Of a stretch of 50,210 nt of DNA, positions 16,555 through 23,700 are shown piece by piece. Source of the DNA: Chryseobacterium hagamense. Its GTDB lineage: Bacteria; Bacteroidota; Bacteroidia; Flavobacteriales; Weeksellaceae. The notes under the pieces are model-generated. The model was not told the DNA's origin and did not search any database. It worked only from the letters and a program-made list of their open reading frames with translations. The stretch spans positions 1 through 50,210 of the forward strand of contig NZ_BJYJ01000017.1 of the NCBI RefSeq assembly GCF_007991455.1, read 5' to 3'. Made by a program: the position numbers and the translations under genes. The first letter of the stretch is position 1. Each line of letters opens with the position of its first letter.

Positions 16555-17067
16555 ATGAAATTAATAAAGGCTACGGAGAAAGACATTGCCGTAATCCGGG
16601 ATCTGGCAAGAAAATCCTGGGAACATGCTTATAAAGACATCCTGTCCGGTGAACAGATGGAATATATGCTTTCCACCATGTATTCGGCGGAAGAAATTAA
16701 GGATCAGTTGCAGCAGCCACGTTATCATTATTATCTGATTAAAGATGAAAGCAGCGATTCCTACGACGGGTTTATCGGTTATGAGAACGGCTATGAAGAA
16801 AAAACAACCAAGCTTCACCGGATTTATCTGGTCCCTGAAAGCAAAGGGAAAGGAGCAGGGAAATACGCCTTGGAATTTTTAAAGGAAAAAACAGCGGACC
16901 ATGGTGATTTGCGGATTATTCTGAATGTAAACAAATACAATCCGGCAAGGGCTTTTTACGAATCCCAGGGCTTCAGGATCTATGAAGAAGGCGTTTTTGA
17001 CATCGGAAACGGTTTTGTCATGGATGATTATCTGATGGAATTTATCATAGGAAATCCCGAAGATTAA
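16555..17067 (+). CDS. GNAT family N-acetyltransferase
   Basis: A cytoplasmic GNAT-fold acetyltransferase of unknown substrate. The N-terminus, IKATEKDIAVIRDLARKSWEHAY, is typical of the group often annotated as RimI- or spermidine-acetyltransferase-like. The acetyl-CoA motif is YLVPESKGKGAGKYALEF (about residues 90-107), followed by NVNKYNPARAFYESQGF (about 125-141). 170 residues, complete. Alone on the strand after the dapA terminator. The AraC-type unit starts downstream with its own promoter. Confidence 0.85.
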   Translation: MKLIKATEKDIAVIRDLARKSWEHAYKDILSGEQMEYMLSTMYSAEEIKDQLQQPRYHYYLIKDESSDSYDGFIGYENGYEEKTTKLHRIYLVPESKGKGAGKYALEFLKEKTADHGDLRIILNVNKYNPARAFYESQGFRIYEEGVFDIGNGFVMDDYLMEFIIGNPED

Positions 17068-17118
17068 AATTTTATAAAAATAAATTATAATTCTATAAAA
17101 AGGGATATATAAATTTTG

Positions 17119-17126
17119 TATCTTTG
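17119..17126 (+). promoter_or_regulatory. TATCTTTG promoter box before a short leader unit
   Basis: An exact match to TAnnTTTG, in the same TATCTTTG form as the tRNA and ncRNA promoters of this window. The -33 region is weak. A 20-codon ORF begins 36 bp downstream and a terminator 97 bp downstream. Confidence 0.5.
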
Positions 17127-17161
17127 CTGCAGAACCAAATCACGTATAACAATACATTCAT

Positions 17162-17224
17162 ATGCTTGGTGCTAAGCTGTTTTTAGCTTTTTATCAGTAT
17201 ATTTTTTTCATCCTTAGTGTTTAA
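17162..17224 (+). CDS. Possible 20-residue hydrophobic small protein or leader peptide
   Basis: ATG...TAA encoding MLGAKLFLAFYQ plus YIFFILSV, almost entirely hydrophobic with one Lys, as in single-span small membrane proteins or type I toxins. It lies between a TATCTTTG promoter box and a terminator whose stem begins at the stop codon. No Shine-Dalgarno is seen, which is usual in this phylum. Translation is unproven; the transcript could instead be a small RNA or an attenuator in front of the AraC gene. Confidence 0.3.
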   Translation: MLGAKLFLAFYQYIFFILSV

Positions 17225-17261
17225 ATTCCTGTATTTATCAATAATGCAGGAATTTTTTTTT
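17223..17261 (+). terminator. Strong hairpin terminator/attenuator upstream of the AraC-type gene
   Basis: AAATTCCTG (17223-17231) pairs perfectly with CAGGAATTT (17247-17255), followed by a run of T to 17261. It lies 76 bp before the likely AraC start codon and follows the TATCTTTG box, so it closes a transcript of about 130 nt unless read through. Confidence 0.75.
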
Positions 17262-17336
17262 AACCTATTTCTATGATTTTTATTTCATTAAAACGTGAAT
17301 ACATATTATATTTACAGAAAATTTATTTTTTATACA

Positions 17337-17915
17337 ATGATGAAAATGTATGTAAAATTTGATTTCAATATGCTCTGCAGGAAGGTATTGGAGGATAAGC
17401 TCCGGGAACACGGCCTGAAATACCTTATTCTGAATTTCGGAGAAGTGGAATTGTACGAATCCTTCCCAAATAGCCTACACAACAGTTTCAGGAAAAACCT
17501 GGAGAATTACGGCATCGAAATTATAGAAAACCAGAAAGCAGCCCTGGTTCAGAAAATAAAGGATGTTATTGCCGGAATGGTGTTCTCCGATGATCCTGTT
17601 TCCTTAAAGACATCCGTCTATATTGCTGAAAAGTTAAACCACAGCTATGGCTACCTTTCCAATCTCTTTTCAGAAAATGCCTATATTTCAATTGAAAATT
17701 TCATTATCATTCAGAAAGTTGAGTACGCAAAAGAGCTCATTATTGCCAGACAGCATACCCTTACAGAAATTGCCCACCGGCTGAACTATTCCAGTGTTGC
17801 TCATCTGAGCGCACAGTTTAAAAAGACCACAGGCATGACGCCATCCCGGTTTCAAAAGATTATACTCAGGAGAAAAGCTGCAGGAGATCCGGCCCGGCCA
17901 TACGCAAAAGTATGA
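17337..17915 (+). CDS. Short AraC-type transcriptional regulator
   Basis: The C-terminal half (about 90-175) is an AraC double helix-turn-helix: VYIAEKLNHSYGYLSNLFSE is the first HTH and LTEIAHRLNYSSVAHLSAQF with GMTPSRFQ the second. The N-terminal ~80 residues (KFDFNMLCRKVLEDKL..., NFGEVELYE) are a small domain, not a cupin, so the sensed signal is unclear. An upstream ATG exists at 17295, but the methionines at 17337-17346 fit the family N-terminus better. The stop codon overlaps the start of the receiver-like gene (ATGA), so the two are translationally coupled and probably act together. An attenuator-like terminator precedes it. Confidence 0.8.
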   Translation: MMKMYVKFDFNMLCRKVLEDKLREHGLKYLILNFGEVELYESFPNSLHNSFRKNLENYGIEIIENQKAALVQKIKDVIAGMVFSDDPVSLKTSVYIAEKLNHSYGYLSNLFSENAYISIENFIIIQKVEYAKELIIARQHTLTEIAHRLNYSSVAHLSAQFKKTTGMTPSRFQKIILRRKAAGDPARPYAKV

Positions 17916-18361
17916 TGAACAAGGAATATCTGAATGTTGCCGTTGCTGATCCCAGGGAAGAAGTGCACGTTCTGTTTAAAAATGCATTTCAGGAAATGAA
18001 AATGGAGATCCGGGTTCATTCATTTCATTCGGGGAACGATCTGTCAGACCATATGGAAAATAAGCTCGGAACCGTTCCTGATGTTCTGTTTTTGAGATAT
18101 GATTTTCCTGATGATGATGCGATGGAATGCTTACAAAGAATGAAAGCAGATCCGGAATTCGATCCTGTAATAACGGTAATGTATGCTTCAGCAATACCGC
18201 CGGAAGAAGAAGAGTATATTTTTGTATGCGGTGCCCATGTAGTGATGCAGCAGCCTGATACCGGCACAGATCTTAAGAAAGTACTCACCGAATTCATGAT
18301 CATCTGCTGGCAGTTTCACACCTCGGGATTGAGCAGGAATAATTTTATCATGAAAGTGTGA
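17912..18361 (+). CDS. Degenerate response-regulator receiver protein
   Basis: 149 residues with the outline of a CheY-like receiver: VAVADPREEVHVLFKNAF at the start, DVLFLRYDFPDDDAMECL in the middle, ITVMYASA, then VVMQQPDTGTDLKKVL. Aligned by eye, the phosphoacceptor Asp after FL is Arg, the conserved Lys before Pro is Gln, and the usual acidic pair is a single Asp. It probably cannot be phosphorylated in the normal way and may be a protein-binding pseudo-receiver. It overlaps the AraC-type gene by 4 bp. No output domain is present. Confidence 0.7.
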   Translation: MMNKEYLNVAVADPREEVHVLFKNAFQEMKMEIRVHSFHSGNDLSDHMENKLGTVPDVLFLRYDFPDDDAMECLQRMKADPEFDPVITVMYASAIPPEEEEYIFVCGAHVVMQQPDTGTDLKKVLTEFMIICWQFHTSGLSRNNFIMKV

Positions 18362-18379
18362 AAAAAAGAGGTTAATTAT

Positions 18380-18409
18380 TTTGCGGTTAAGATTATTGTA
18401 TTATCTTTG
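18380..18409 (+). promoter_or_regulatory. Strong promoter TTTTG-N18-TATCTTTG of a noncoding transcript
   Basis: TTG ends at 18383, the spacer is 18 bp, and TATCTTTG is at 18402-18409. Element sequence and spacing are the same as in the tRNA promoter at 49867-49896. No ORF of any length follows on this strand before the terminator at 18835-18869. Confidence 0.65.
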
Positions 18410-18415
18410 TGTCAT

Positions 18416-18869
18416 AATATTCACAGAATAGTGATAATTTATACAAGAAGTTTCCGGAAATTTTTATAATTTTCAGGCTTTCAGATTGCAGGAAATTAGT
18501 TTCGCTAACGAAACTGCATATATTAATCACAATGTTAGTTTAAACAAAATGAATTATAACATTTCCAATTAAAAGCGCAGGAGATCTTTAAACAAAACGG
18601 TACAATCATGAAAACTTGAATATAGTCTGAAGGCCAGATATTTATTTATTAACCTTCGGCGAAATATCAGTTAGTTTTTATAATAACAAGTTGGAACGTA
18701 ATTCATTTTGTTTTTATTTGATAAAGCTCAGACCAATCACATCAAAATAAATATTTTCTCATCAGATCACAAAATGTTAAAGTAATTATCATCGAAGTAA
18801 AGTAATTTCTTCAAATAACAGTTTTATAAGGGGGACCGCATAAAGACCAAGTCTTTGTGCGGTTTTTTT
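18416..18869 (+). ncRNA. Candidate noncoding RNA of about 450 nt
   Basis: An ORF-free interval bounded by a tRNA-like strong promoter and a 13-bp terminator. Internal hairpins include AGTTTCG-CTAA-CGAAACT (18498-18515, perfect 7-bp stem, tetraloop). Two overlapping alternative stems also occur: CTGAAGG/CCTTCGG (18627-18633 with 18653-18659) and GATATTT/AAATATC (18637-18643 with 18662-18668). I see none of the conserved words of tmRNA or RNase P RNA. It could instead be a long 3' region of the receiver gene, but the separate promoter argues against that. Confidence 0.4.
18835..18869 (+). terminator. Terminator of the candidate ncRNA, abutting the recG stop codon
   Basis: ACCGCATAAAGAC (18835-18847) pairs with GTCTTTGTGCGGT (18851-18863), loop CAA, followed by seven T. 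The T tract is on the plus strand and its last bases overlap the recG stop codon. It is a plus-strand terminator, not one for recG. Confidence 0.85.
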
Positions 18870-20952
18870 ATGAGATTTTACTCCATTTGTTTTTACCTTT
18901 ATAATTCCTCAGGTAATAATTTTTAATGATCTGATGTTCCGGCCTGGTGAGTAAAGGGTCGGCTTCCAGGATTTTTTCAACGGTATTCTTCGTCGTCCTG
19001 ATGATTGCCGAATCATTCACCAGATCCAGTTTTTTAAAATCGACAACCCCGCTTTGCTGGGTTCCCAGGATGTCTCCGGGACCGCGGAGCTGCATATCAA
19101 CTTCAGAAATCTTAAAGCCGTCGGTACTTTCCACCATCGTCCTGATGCGGGTCCTGCTGTCTTTTGATAATTTATCGGAAGTCATGAGAATGCAGTAGCT
19201 CTGTTCCGCACCGCGCCCTACGCGTCCGCGCAGCTGGTGAAGCTGTGAGAGACCGAACCTTTCCGAACTTTCGATCACCATCACCGAAGCATTCGGAACA
19301 TTTACCCCGACCTCAATAACCGTAGTCGCCACCATAATCTGGGCATTGCCGGAAGCGAAGTATGTCATGGCAGCATCTTTTTCGTCCGGTTTCATTTTCC
19401 CGTGAAGCATTGTCGTATTGTATTTTGAAAAATTATCCATGATGTTTTCCATGCCTTCCATCAGGTTCCTGTAATCCAGGGTTTCGGATTCTTCAATCAA
19501 CGGGTATACAAAATAGATCTGACGCCCTTTCCGGATTTCCTCACGGCAGAAATCGTAGACATAAGCCCGGTCTTTTTCCTTCCGGTGTGCCGTGATAATC
19601 GGTTTCCGTCCTACAGGCAGTTCATCGATTACCGAGACGTCAAGGTCTGAGTAAAAGCTCATGGCGAGAGTCCGCGGGATCGGAGTGGCCGTCATCACCA
19701 GGATATGCGGCGGGATTTTATTCTTTGCCCAGAGTTTTGCGCGCTGTGCCACACCAAAGCGGTGCTGCTCATCAATAATGGCGAGCCCCAGGTTTTTAAA
19801 TTTAACCTTATCTTCCAGGATTGCATGCGTTCCGACCAGGATGGATAGTTCGCCGGATTCCAGTTCGGCGTGAATCACATTGCGCTCGGATTTTTTACTC
19901 GAACCCGTTAAAAGCCGGACCCTGACTTCCGTGTTTTCCAGAAGCTCCTTAATGCCGTTATAATGCTGCTGGGCCAGAATTTCCGTCGGGGCCATGATGC
20001 AGCTCTGGAAACCGTTGTCCCTGGCGATCAGCATGGTAAGGAGAGCGACCATGGTTTTACCTGAGCCCACATCTCCCTGCAGCAGCCTGTTCATCTGGAT
20101 CGGACGTTTCATATCCATACGGATTTCCTTCAGTACCCGTTTCTGGGCCCCCGTAAGTTCAAACGGAAGGTGATTTTCATAAAAATCATTGAAATAATTT
20201 CCGATTACCGGAAAAGGATTCCCGGCGGTGTGGGTTTTATGGTGCAGTTTCTTCAGCGCGAATCCCAGCTGGAAAAAGAACGATTCTTCAAATTTCAAAC
20301 GGTAATTGGCCATCTCAAAATGTTCCATATCCTTCGGGAAATGGATGTTGAGATAAGTATGCTGCCTCGATAAAAACTTAAATGCTTTCATCAGGTAGTC
20401 CGGAAAATTCTCATGGATCAGATTGGGGATTTCCCTGCAGATATTTTTGATCACCACCTGAAAGAATCTTTGGTTCAGTCCTCGTTTGGTTAATTTTTCC
20501 GAGCTTGGATAAATGGGCCTCAGCCGTTTTTCCGTATCCTTCTTTTCTTCCGCTTCAATCTCCGGATGCGGCATGGAAAACTGGTGGTTGAAAACATTGA
20601 CCTTTCCGAAAATATACACCTCCTGGTTTACCGGAAGCTGTTCTTTCAGCCACTTTGAATACTGGAACCACACAAGATCCATCGATCCGGTATCGTCATT
20701 GAATCTGGCCGAAAGTCTTTTGATTTTTCCGGTCTGGATTTCCTGGATGTTCGTAATTCTTCCCTTCAGCTGCACATCGGTGCTTAGGTCGCTCAGTTCG
20801 CCGATCTTGTGCACCTTGCTTTTATCCAGGTAGCGGATGGGAAAAAAATTCAGAAGATCGTCCACCGTGGAAATCCCCAGCACACTTTTGATGAGCTTGG
20901 CTTTTTCGGGACCGATCCCTTTCACATATTCTATGGAAGTTTCTAACGTCAT
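18868..20952 (-). CDS. recG: ATP-dependent DNA helicase RecG
   Basis: A superfamily 2 helicase that remodels stalled replication forks and branch-migrates Holliday junctions. Residues 1-150 carry the N-terminal wedge/OB domain (VQLKGRITNIQ...). The helicase core has Walker A GDVGSGKT (about 290), PTEILAQQHY, Walker B DEQHRFG, MTATPIPRTLA, then the second RecA lobe with VATTVIEVGVNVPNA and QLRGRVGRG. The TRG-region C-terminus is intact. 694 residues is full length. A plus-strand terminator reaches into its stop codon from the other side. Confidence 0.97.
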   Translation of the reverse strand: MTLETSIEYVKGIGPEKAKLIKSVLGISTVDDLLNFFPIRYLDKSKVHKIGELSDLSTDVQLKGRITNIQEIQTGKIKRLSARFNDDTGSMDLVWFQYSKWLKEQLPVNQEVYIFGKVNVFNHQFSMPHPEIEAEEKKDTEKRLRPIYPSSEKLTKRGLNQRFFQVVIKNICREIPNLIHENFPDYLMKAFKFLSRQHTYLNIHFPKDMEHFEMANYRLKFEESFFFQLGFALKKLHHKTHTAGNPFPVIGNYFNDFYENHLPFELTGAQKRVLKEIRMDMKRPIQMNRLLQGDVGSGKTMVALLTMLIARDNGFQSCIMAPTEILAQQHYNGIKELLENTEVRVRLLTGSSKKSERNVIHAELESGELSILVGTHAILEDKVKFKNLGLAIIDEQHRFGVAQRAKLWAKNKIPPHILVMTATPIPRTLAMSFYSDLDVSVIDELPVGRKPIITAHRKEKDRAYVYDFCREEIRKGRQIYFVYPLIEESETLDYRNLMEGMENIMDNFSKYNTTMLHGKMKPDEKDAAMTYFASGNAQIMVATTVIEVGVNVPNASVMVIESSERFGLSQLHQLRGRVGRGAEQSYCILMTSDKLSKDSRTRIRTMVESTDGFKISEVDMQLRGPGDILGTQQSGVVDFKKLDLVNDSAIIRTTKNTVEKILEADPLLTRPEHQIIKNYYLRNYKGKNKWSKIS

Positions 20953-20990
20953 TTTAAGAAGCCACGAATTTCGGGAAAAATTGGAAATTA

Positions 20991-21016
20991 AAAAAGACTT
21001 TCGGGTCCGAAAGTCT
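20991..21016 (-). terminator. Terminator of the thioredoxin-fold gene
   Basis: AGACTTTCGG (20995-21004) pairs with CCGAAAGTCT (21007-21016). On the minus strand the hairpin is followed by TTTTTTAATTT, so it ends transcripts from 21559. Confidence 0.75.
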
Positions 21017-21025
21017 CTGTATGCT

Positions 21026-21559
21026 TTAATCTTTTATTTTAGATTTAAACTTCTTCTGGTAATCTTCCCACTGTTCCCGGGAACGGATTTTTTTAAAAAG
21101 ATCCTTTGAGATGAATTCCAGATAAGGTTCCAGCTCTTTGGCAGAAAGTTCGCCCTGGAGGATGGTAATCGGACTGCCTTTTTCATCAAGAAAGACCGTA
21201 CTCGGGACTGCTGCCACATTCATAAATTGGGTAAATTCATGCAGCGAGTTCCGCCCTTTCCGATGTTCCGTGTTTTCATTGGAAAACTTCCTTCCGAAGA
21301 TCTCAATGGTTTTCTTTTCTTCGGCATTAAACTTTACGGGATAATAATTTTCGTTTAAAATATCGGCAATCACCTGATGGCCGTAGGTCTTTTTATCCAT
21401 GATTTTACACGGGCCGCACCAGTCCGCATAAAAGTCGATCAGTATTTTTTTAGGGTTTTCCTTCTGGGCTTTAAGCGCTTCTTCGATCGTCATCCATTTT
21501 ACCTGTGCAAAAACGGAAGTCATCAGAAACAGGCAAAAGATGCCGATTATCTTCTTCAT
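21026..21559 (-). CDS. Exported thioredoxin-fold protein
   Basis: Signal peptide 1-18 (…TSVFAQ), then a thioredoxin domain with the redox motif FYADWCGPCKIM at about residues 42-53 and the cis-Pro loop AAVPSTVFLDEKG near 115-127. This is the thioredoxin_7/DUF255-like family of periplasmic proteins that reduce or check disulfides. The C-terminal ~40 residues are Lys/Glu-rich (KKIRSREQWEDYQKKF). 177 residues, complete. It lies between recG and the first POT transporter on the same strand with its own terminator. The partner is unknown. Confidence 0.85.
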   Translation of the reverse strand: MKKIIGIFCLFLMTSVFAQVKWMTIEEALKAQKENPKKILIDFYADWCGPCKIMDKKTYGHQVIADILNENYYPVKFNAEEKKTIEIFGRKFSNENTEHRKGRNSLHEFTQFMNVAAVPSTVFLDEKGSPITILQGELSAKELEPYLEFISKDLFKKIRSREQWEDYQKKFKSKIKD

Positions 21560-21598
21560 GATTTGGTATATTAAGTAAAAGTAAGCATTTACCGGATG

Positions 21599-23110
21599 CT
21601 ATTTCACATCCTGCATCAATTTTTTTACAAGAGGTGAAATGATAATTAAGACCACTCCCGCAATTACCGCATATAATCCCAATTGTTTGTATCCGTCGGT
21701 ATACGTAATCAGAGCATCATAATTGGTAGAACCCTCTTTCGCTGTAGCCAGACCTGCACCGATAATTCCTGCAACATACTGACCATAAGCGGAAGCCAGG
21801 AACCACATCCCCATCATCATTCCCTGAAGGTTTTTGGTGGAGAGTTTCGTCATGATCGACAGACCGATAGGCGACAGGCAGAGTTCCCCTAAAGTGATGA
21901 CCAGCAATGCAATAGTGAAAAAGTTAAGTGAAGTAATTCCCTGCAGGTTGGCGAAAAATTTTGTCGCAAATAAAATATAGTAGCCCAGACCAAGGAATAT
22001 GAACCCGAGCCCGAATTTGATGATCGTATTCGGCTCAATTTTTCTTTTATTCATCCAGATCCACAAAAGACCGATCAGCGGCGCGAGGAAAATGATAAAG
22101 AATGCCCCTCCGGAATTGTTGACGCCGTTCGGATCAAGACCTAATAAATCTTTATTTAAATTTTTAGCAGCGAAAATACTGAGAGAACCGCCGCTCTGCT
22201 CGTAAATTCCCCAGAATAAAATCGAGAACAGAATGAAAACCAGCGCTGCCCAGAGTTTTTTACGCTCCGAAGGGGTTACCTTGGACATTTCATAAAATAA
22301 ATAGATCAGGGTTAAAGGTCCTACGGTCCACATGAAATAATCGGTATACTCTGTTTTGGCCACCATCACCATAATGACCGGGACAAAGATCAATGATAAA
22401 GCGTAAACGCCGTATTCTATCCATTTCGGGATAGGAGCCGATTTTATTTCATTTTCAGGATGTCCCGGCTGAAGCCCGATCGGTCCCAATTTTTTTTGAG
22501 TAAAGACGAAATTGATTAAGCTTATCACCATAACAACAGCCGCAAGTCCGAAAGCAACATTCCATTGTAAAGCCTCAGGAATGACTTTCGCTAAAATCTC
22601 ACCTTTTCCGATGGCAATGCAAAGGTATCCTCCAAGAAGAGCTCCAAGGTTAATTCCTGCATAAAAAAGGGAAAACCCTGCGTCTGCTCTTGAATCGTTG
22701 GGTTTGTACAGCTGGCCGACCATGGATGAAATATTCGGTTTGAAAAAGCCGGTACCTACCACTGTGAAAGCAATGCCCAGAAAGAAGAATTTGTGAGGAT
22801 CCGCCGCAAGAATCAGGCTTCCGATAATCATCAGGAGCCCGCCCCAGAACAGGGATTTCCTGAATCCTAAAATCTTATCGGCAAACAAGCCACCGATAAA
22901 AGTAAAGGCGTATACAAAGGCCTGGGTAGCCCCGTATTGGAGATTAGCTTCGCTTTCGTGGAAATTAAGCTGGGAGATCATAAAGAAAACCAGCATTCCC
23001 CTCATTCCGTAGAAGCAGAAACGTTCCCACATTTCAGAAAAGAAAAGGCTCCAGATCTGCTTTGGGTATTTCCCTTTAAAATCCTGTATTTCGTCTAAAG
23101 TTAAATTCAT
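21599..23110 (-). CDS. POT-family peptide MFS transporter, paralogue 1
   Basis: A proton-coupled oligopeptide transporter of the POT/PTR2 family in the inner membrane, taking up di- and tripeptides. The N-terminal segment SLFFSEMWERFCFYGMRGML carries the ExxERF-type proton/peptide motif. PTR2 signatures follow: GTGFFKPNISSMVGQLY and DAGFSLFYAGINLGALLG (about 120-155), and GELCLSPIGLSIMTKL near residue 410. 503 residues with about 12-14 hydrophobic segments. It is the shortest of three paralogues here (others at 23701 and 25589). A truncated DUF1016 gene lies between this and paralogue 2. Confidence 0.92.
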   Translation of the reverse strand: MNLTLDEIQDFKGKYPKQIWSLFFSEMWERFCFYGMRGMLVFFMISQLNFHESEANLQYGATQAFVYAFTFIGGLFADKILGFRKSLFWGGLLMIIGSLILAADPHKFFFLGIAFTVVGTGFFKPNISSMVGQLYKPNDSRADAGFSLFYAGINLGALLGGYLCIAIGKGEILAKVIPEALQWNVAFGLAAVVMVISLINFVFTQKKLGPIGLQPGHPENEIKSAPIPKWIEYGVYALSLIFVPVIMVMVAKTEYTDYFMWTVGPLTLIYLFYEMSKVTPSERKKLWAALVFILFSILFWGIYEQSGGSLSIFAAKNLNKDLLGLDPNGVNNSGGAFFIIFLAPLIGLLWIWMNKRKIEPNTIIKFGLGFIFLGLGYYILFATKFFANLQGITSLNFFTIALLVITLGELCLSPIGLSIMTKLSTKNLQGMMMGMWFLASAYGQYVAGIIGAGLATAKEGSTNYDALITYTDGYKQLGLYAVIAGVVLIIISPLVKKLMQDVK

Positions 23111-23248
23111 AATGGTATGATGGAGTTTTTAATTAAAAGTTGGATGGTCATCCTGATCCGGTTCGAAACAGATGCGTTCCTGATTGATAAGCGCTTTAAA
23201 ATTTTATATAAGTTCAATGATTTGCTTACTGGATTAATTTTCCGGGCT

Positions 23249-23635
23249 TCAGTGGTTCAGAATGGATTCATTGATGTAATAATTGATTTTTTCTGAATCA
23301 TTAATCTTAATTAATAATCGGTAATGTGTCCAGCTCAATTCGTGACGCAATGCGTCAACAATTGGAAATACCATGTAAAACTTACGCATATTGGAAAGAT
23401 TGGTATCGTCAAACCCTTTTCCGAATTCCAGCGTCAGCTTTCCTGATAGGTTTCTCAGGGTATATTTTCCGTATGCAGCGCGTTCTTTTCCTTTCCGCTC
23501 ATCTTCAACAATCAGTTTCGCGGTCTGCCAATAGGTGAGGAGCAGGGTAGAATTGGCCATGCGGAATACTTTCTCGCGCGACCGGATCACCATCTCCTTT
23601 ATCGACTGGAATAAAAAGTCCTCAGAAATTTCCAT
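23249..23635 (-). pseudogene. Truncated DUF1016 (YhcG-type) N-terminal domain
   Basis: 128 residues starting MEISEDFLFQ. It has the DUF1016 N-terminal signatures YWQTAKLIVEDERKGKERA, AAYGKYTLRNLS, FGKGFDDTNLSNMRKFY and LRHELSWTHYRLL. Whole YhcG-like proteins are about 340-380 residues and end in a PD-(D/E)XK nuclease domain; here the frame stops at NESILNH and no continuation is visible in other frames. The intact DUF1016_N part without frameshifts could still be expressed, but a remnant is more likely. The longer frame to 23773 has an implausible N-terminus running through the POT2 terminator. Confidence 0.7.
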
Positions 23636-23647
23636 CTTACGAAAATA

Positions 23648-23675
23648 AAAAAAACCTCTGACTTGGCAGAGGTTT
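23648..23675 (-). terminator. Terminator of POT paralogue 2
   Basis: AAACCTCTG (23652-23660) pairs with CAGAGGTTT (23667-23675). The minus strand continues with TTTTTTTT, closing the gene that ends at 23701. Confidence 0.8.
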
Positions 23676-23700
23676 ACAGTATATTTTATTTTAATGCAGA

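Noticed and set aside
18627..18668. H-type pseudoknot in the candidate ncRNA
   Set aside because: The two stems overlap in the right order, but the 2-nt connecting loop is too short to cross a 7-bp stem; they are better read as alternative pairings.
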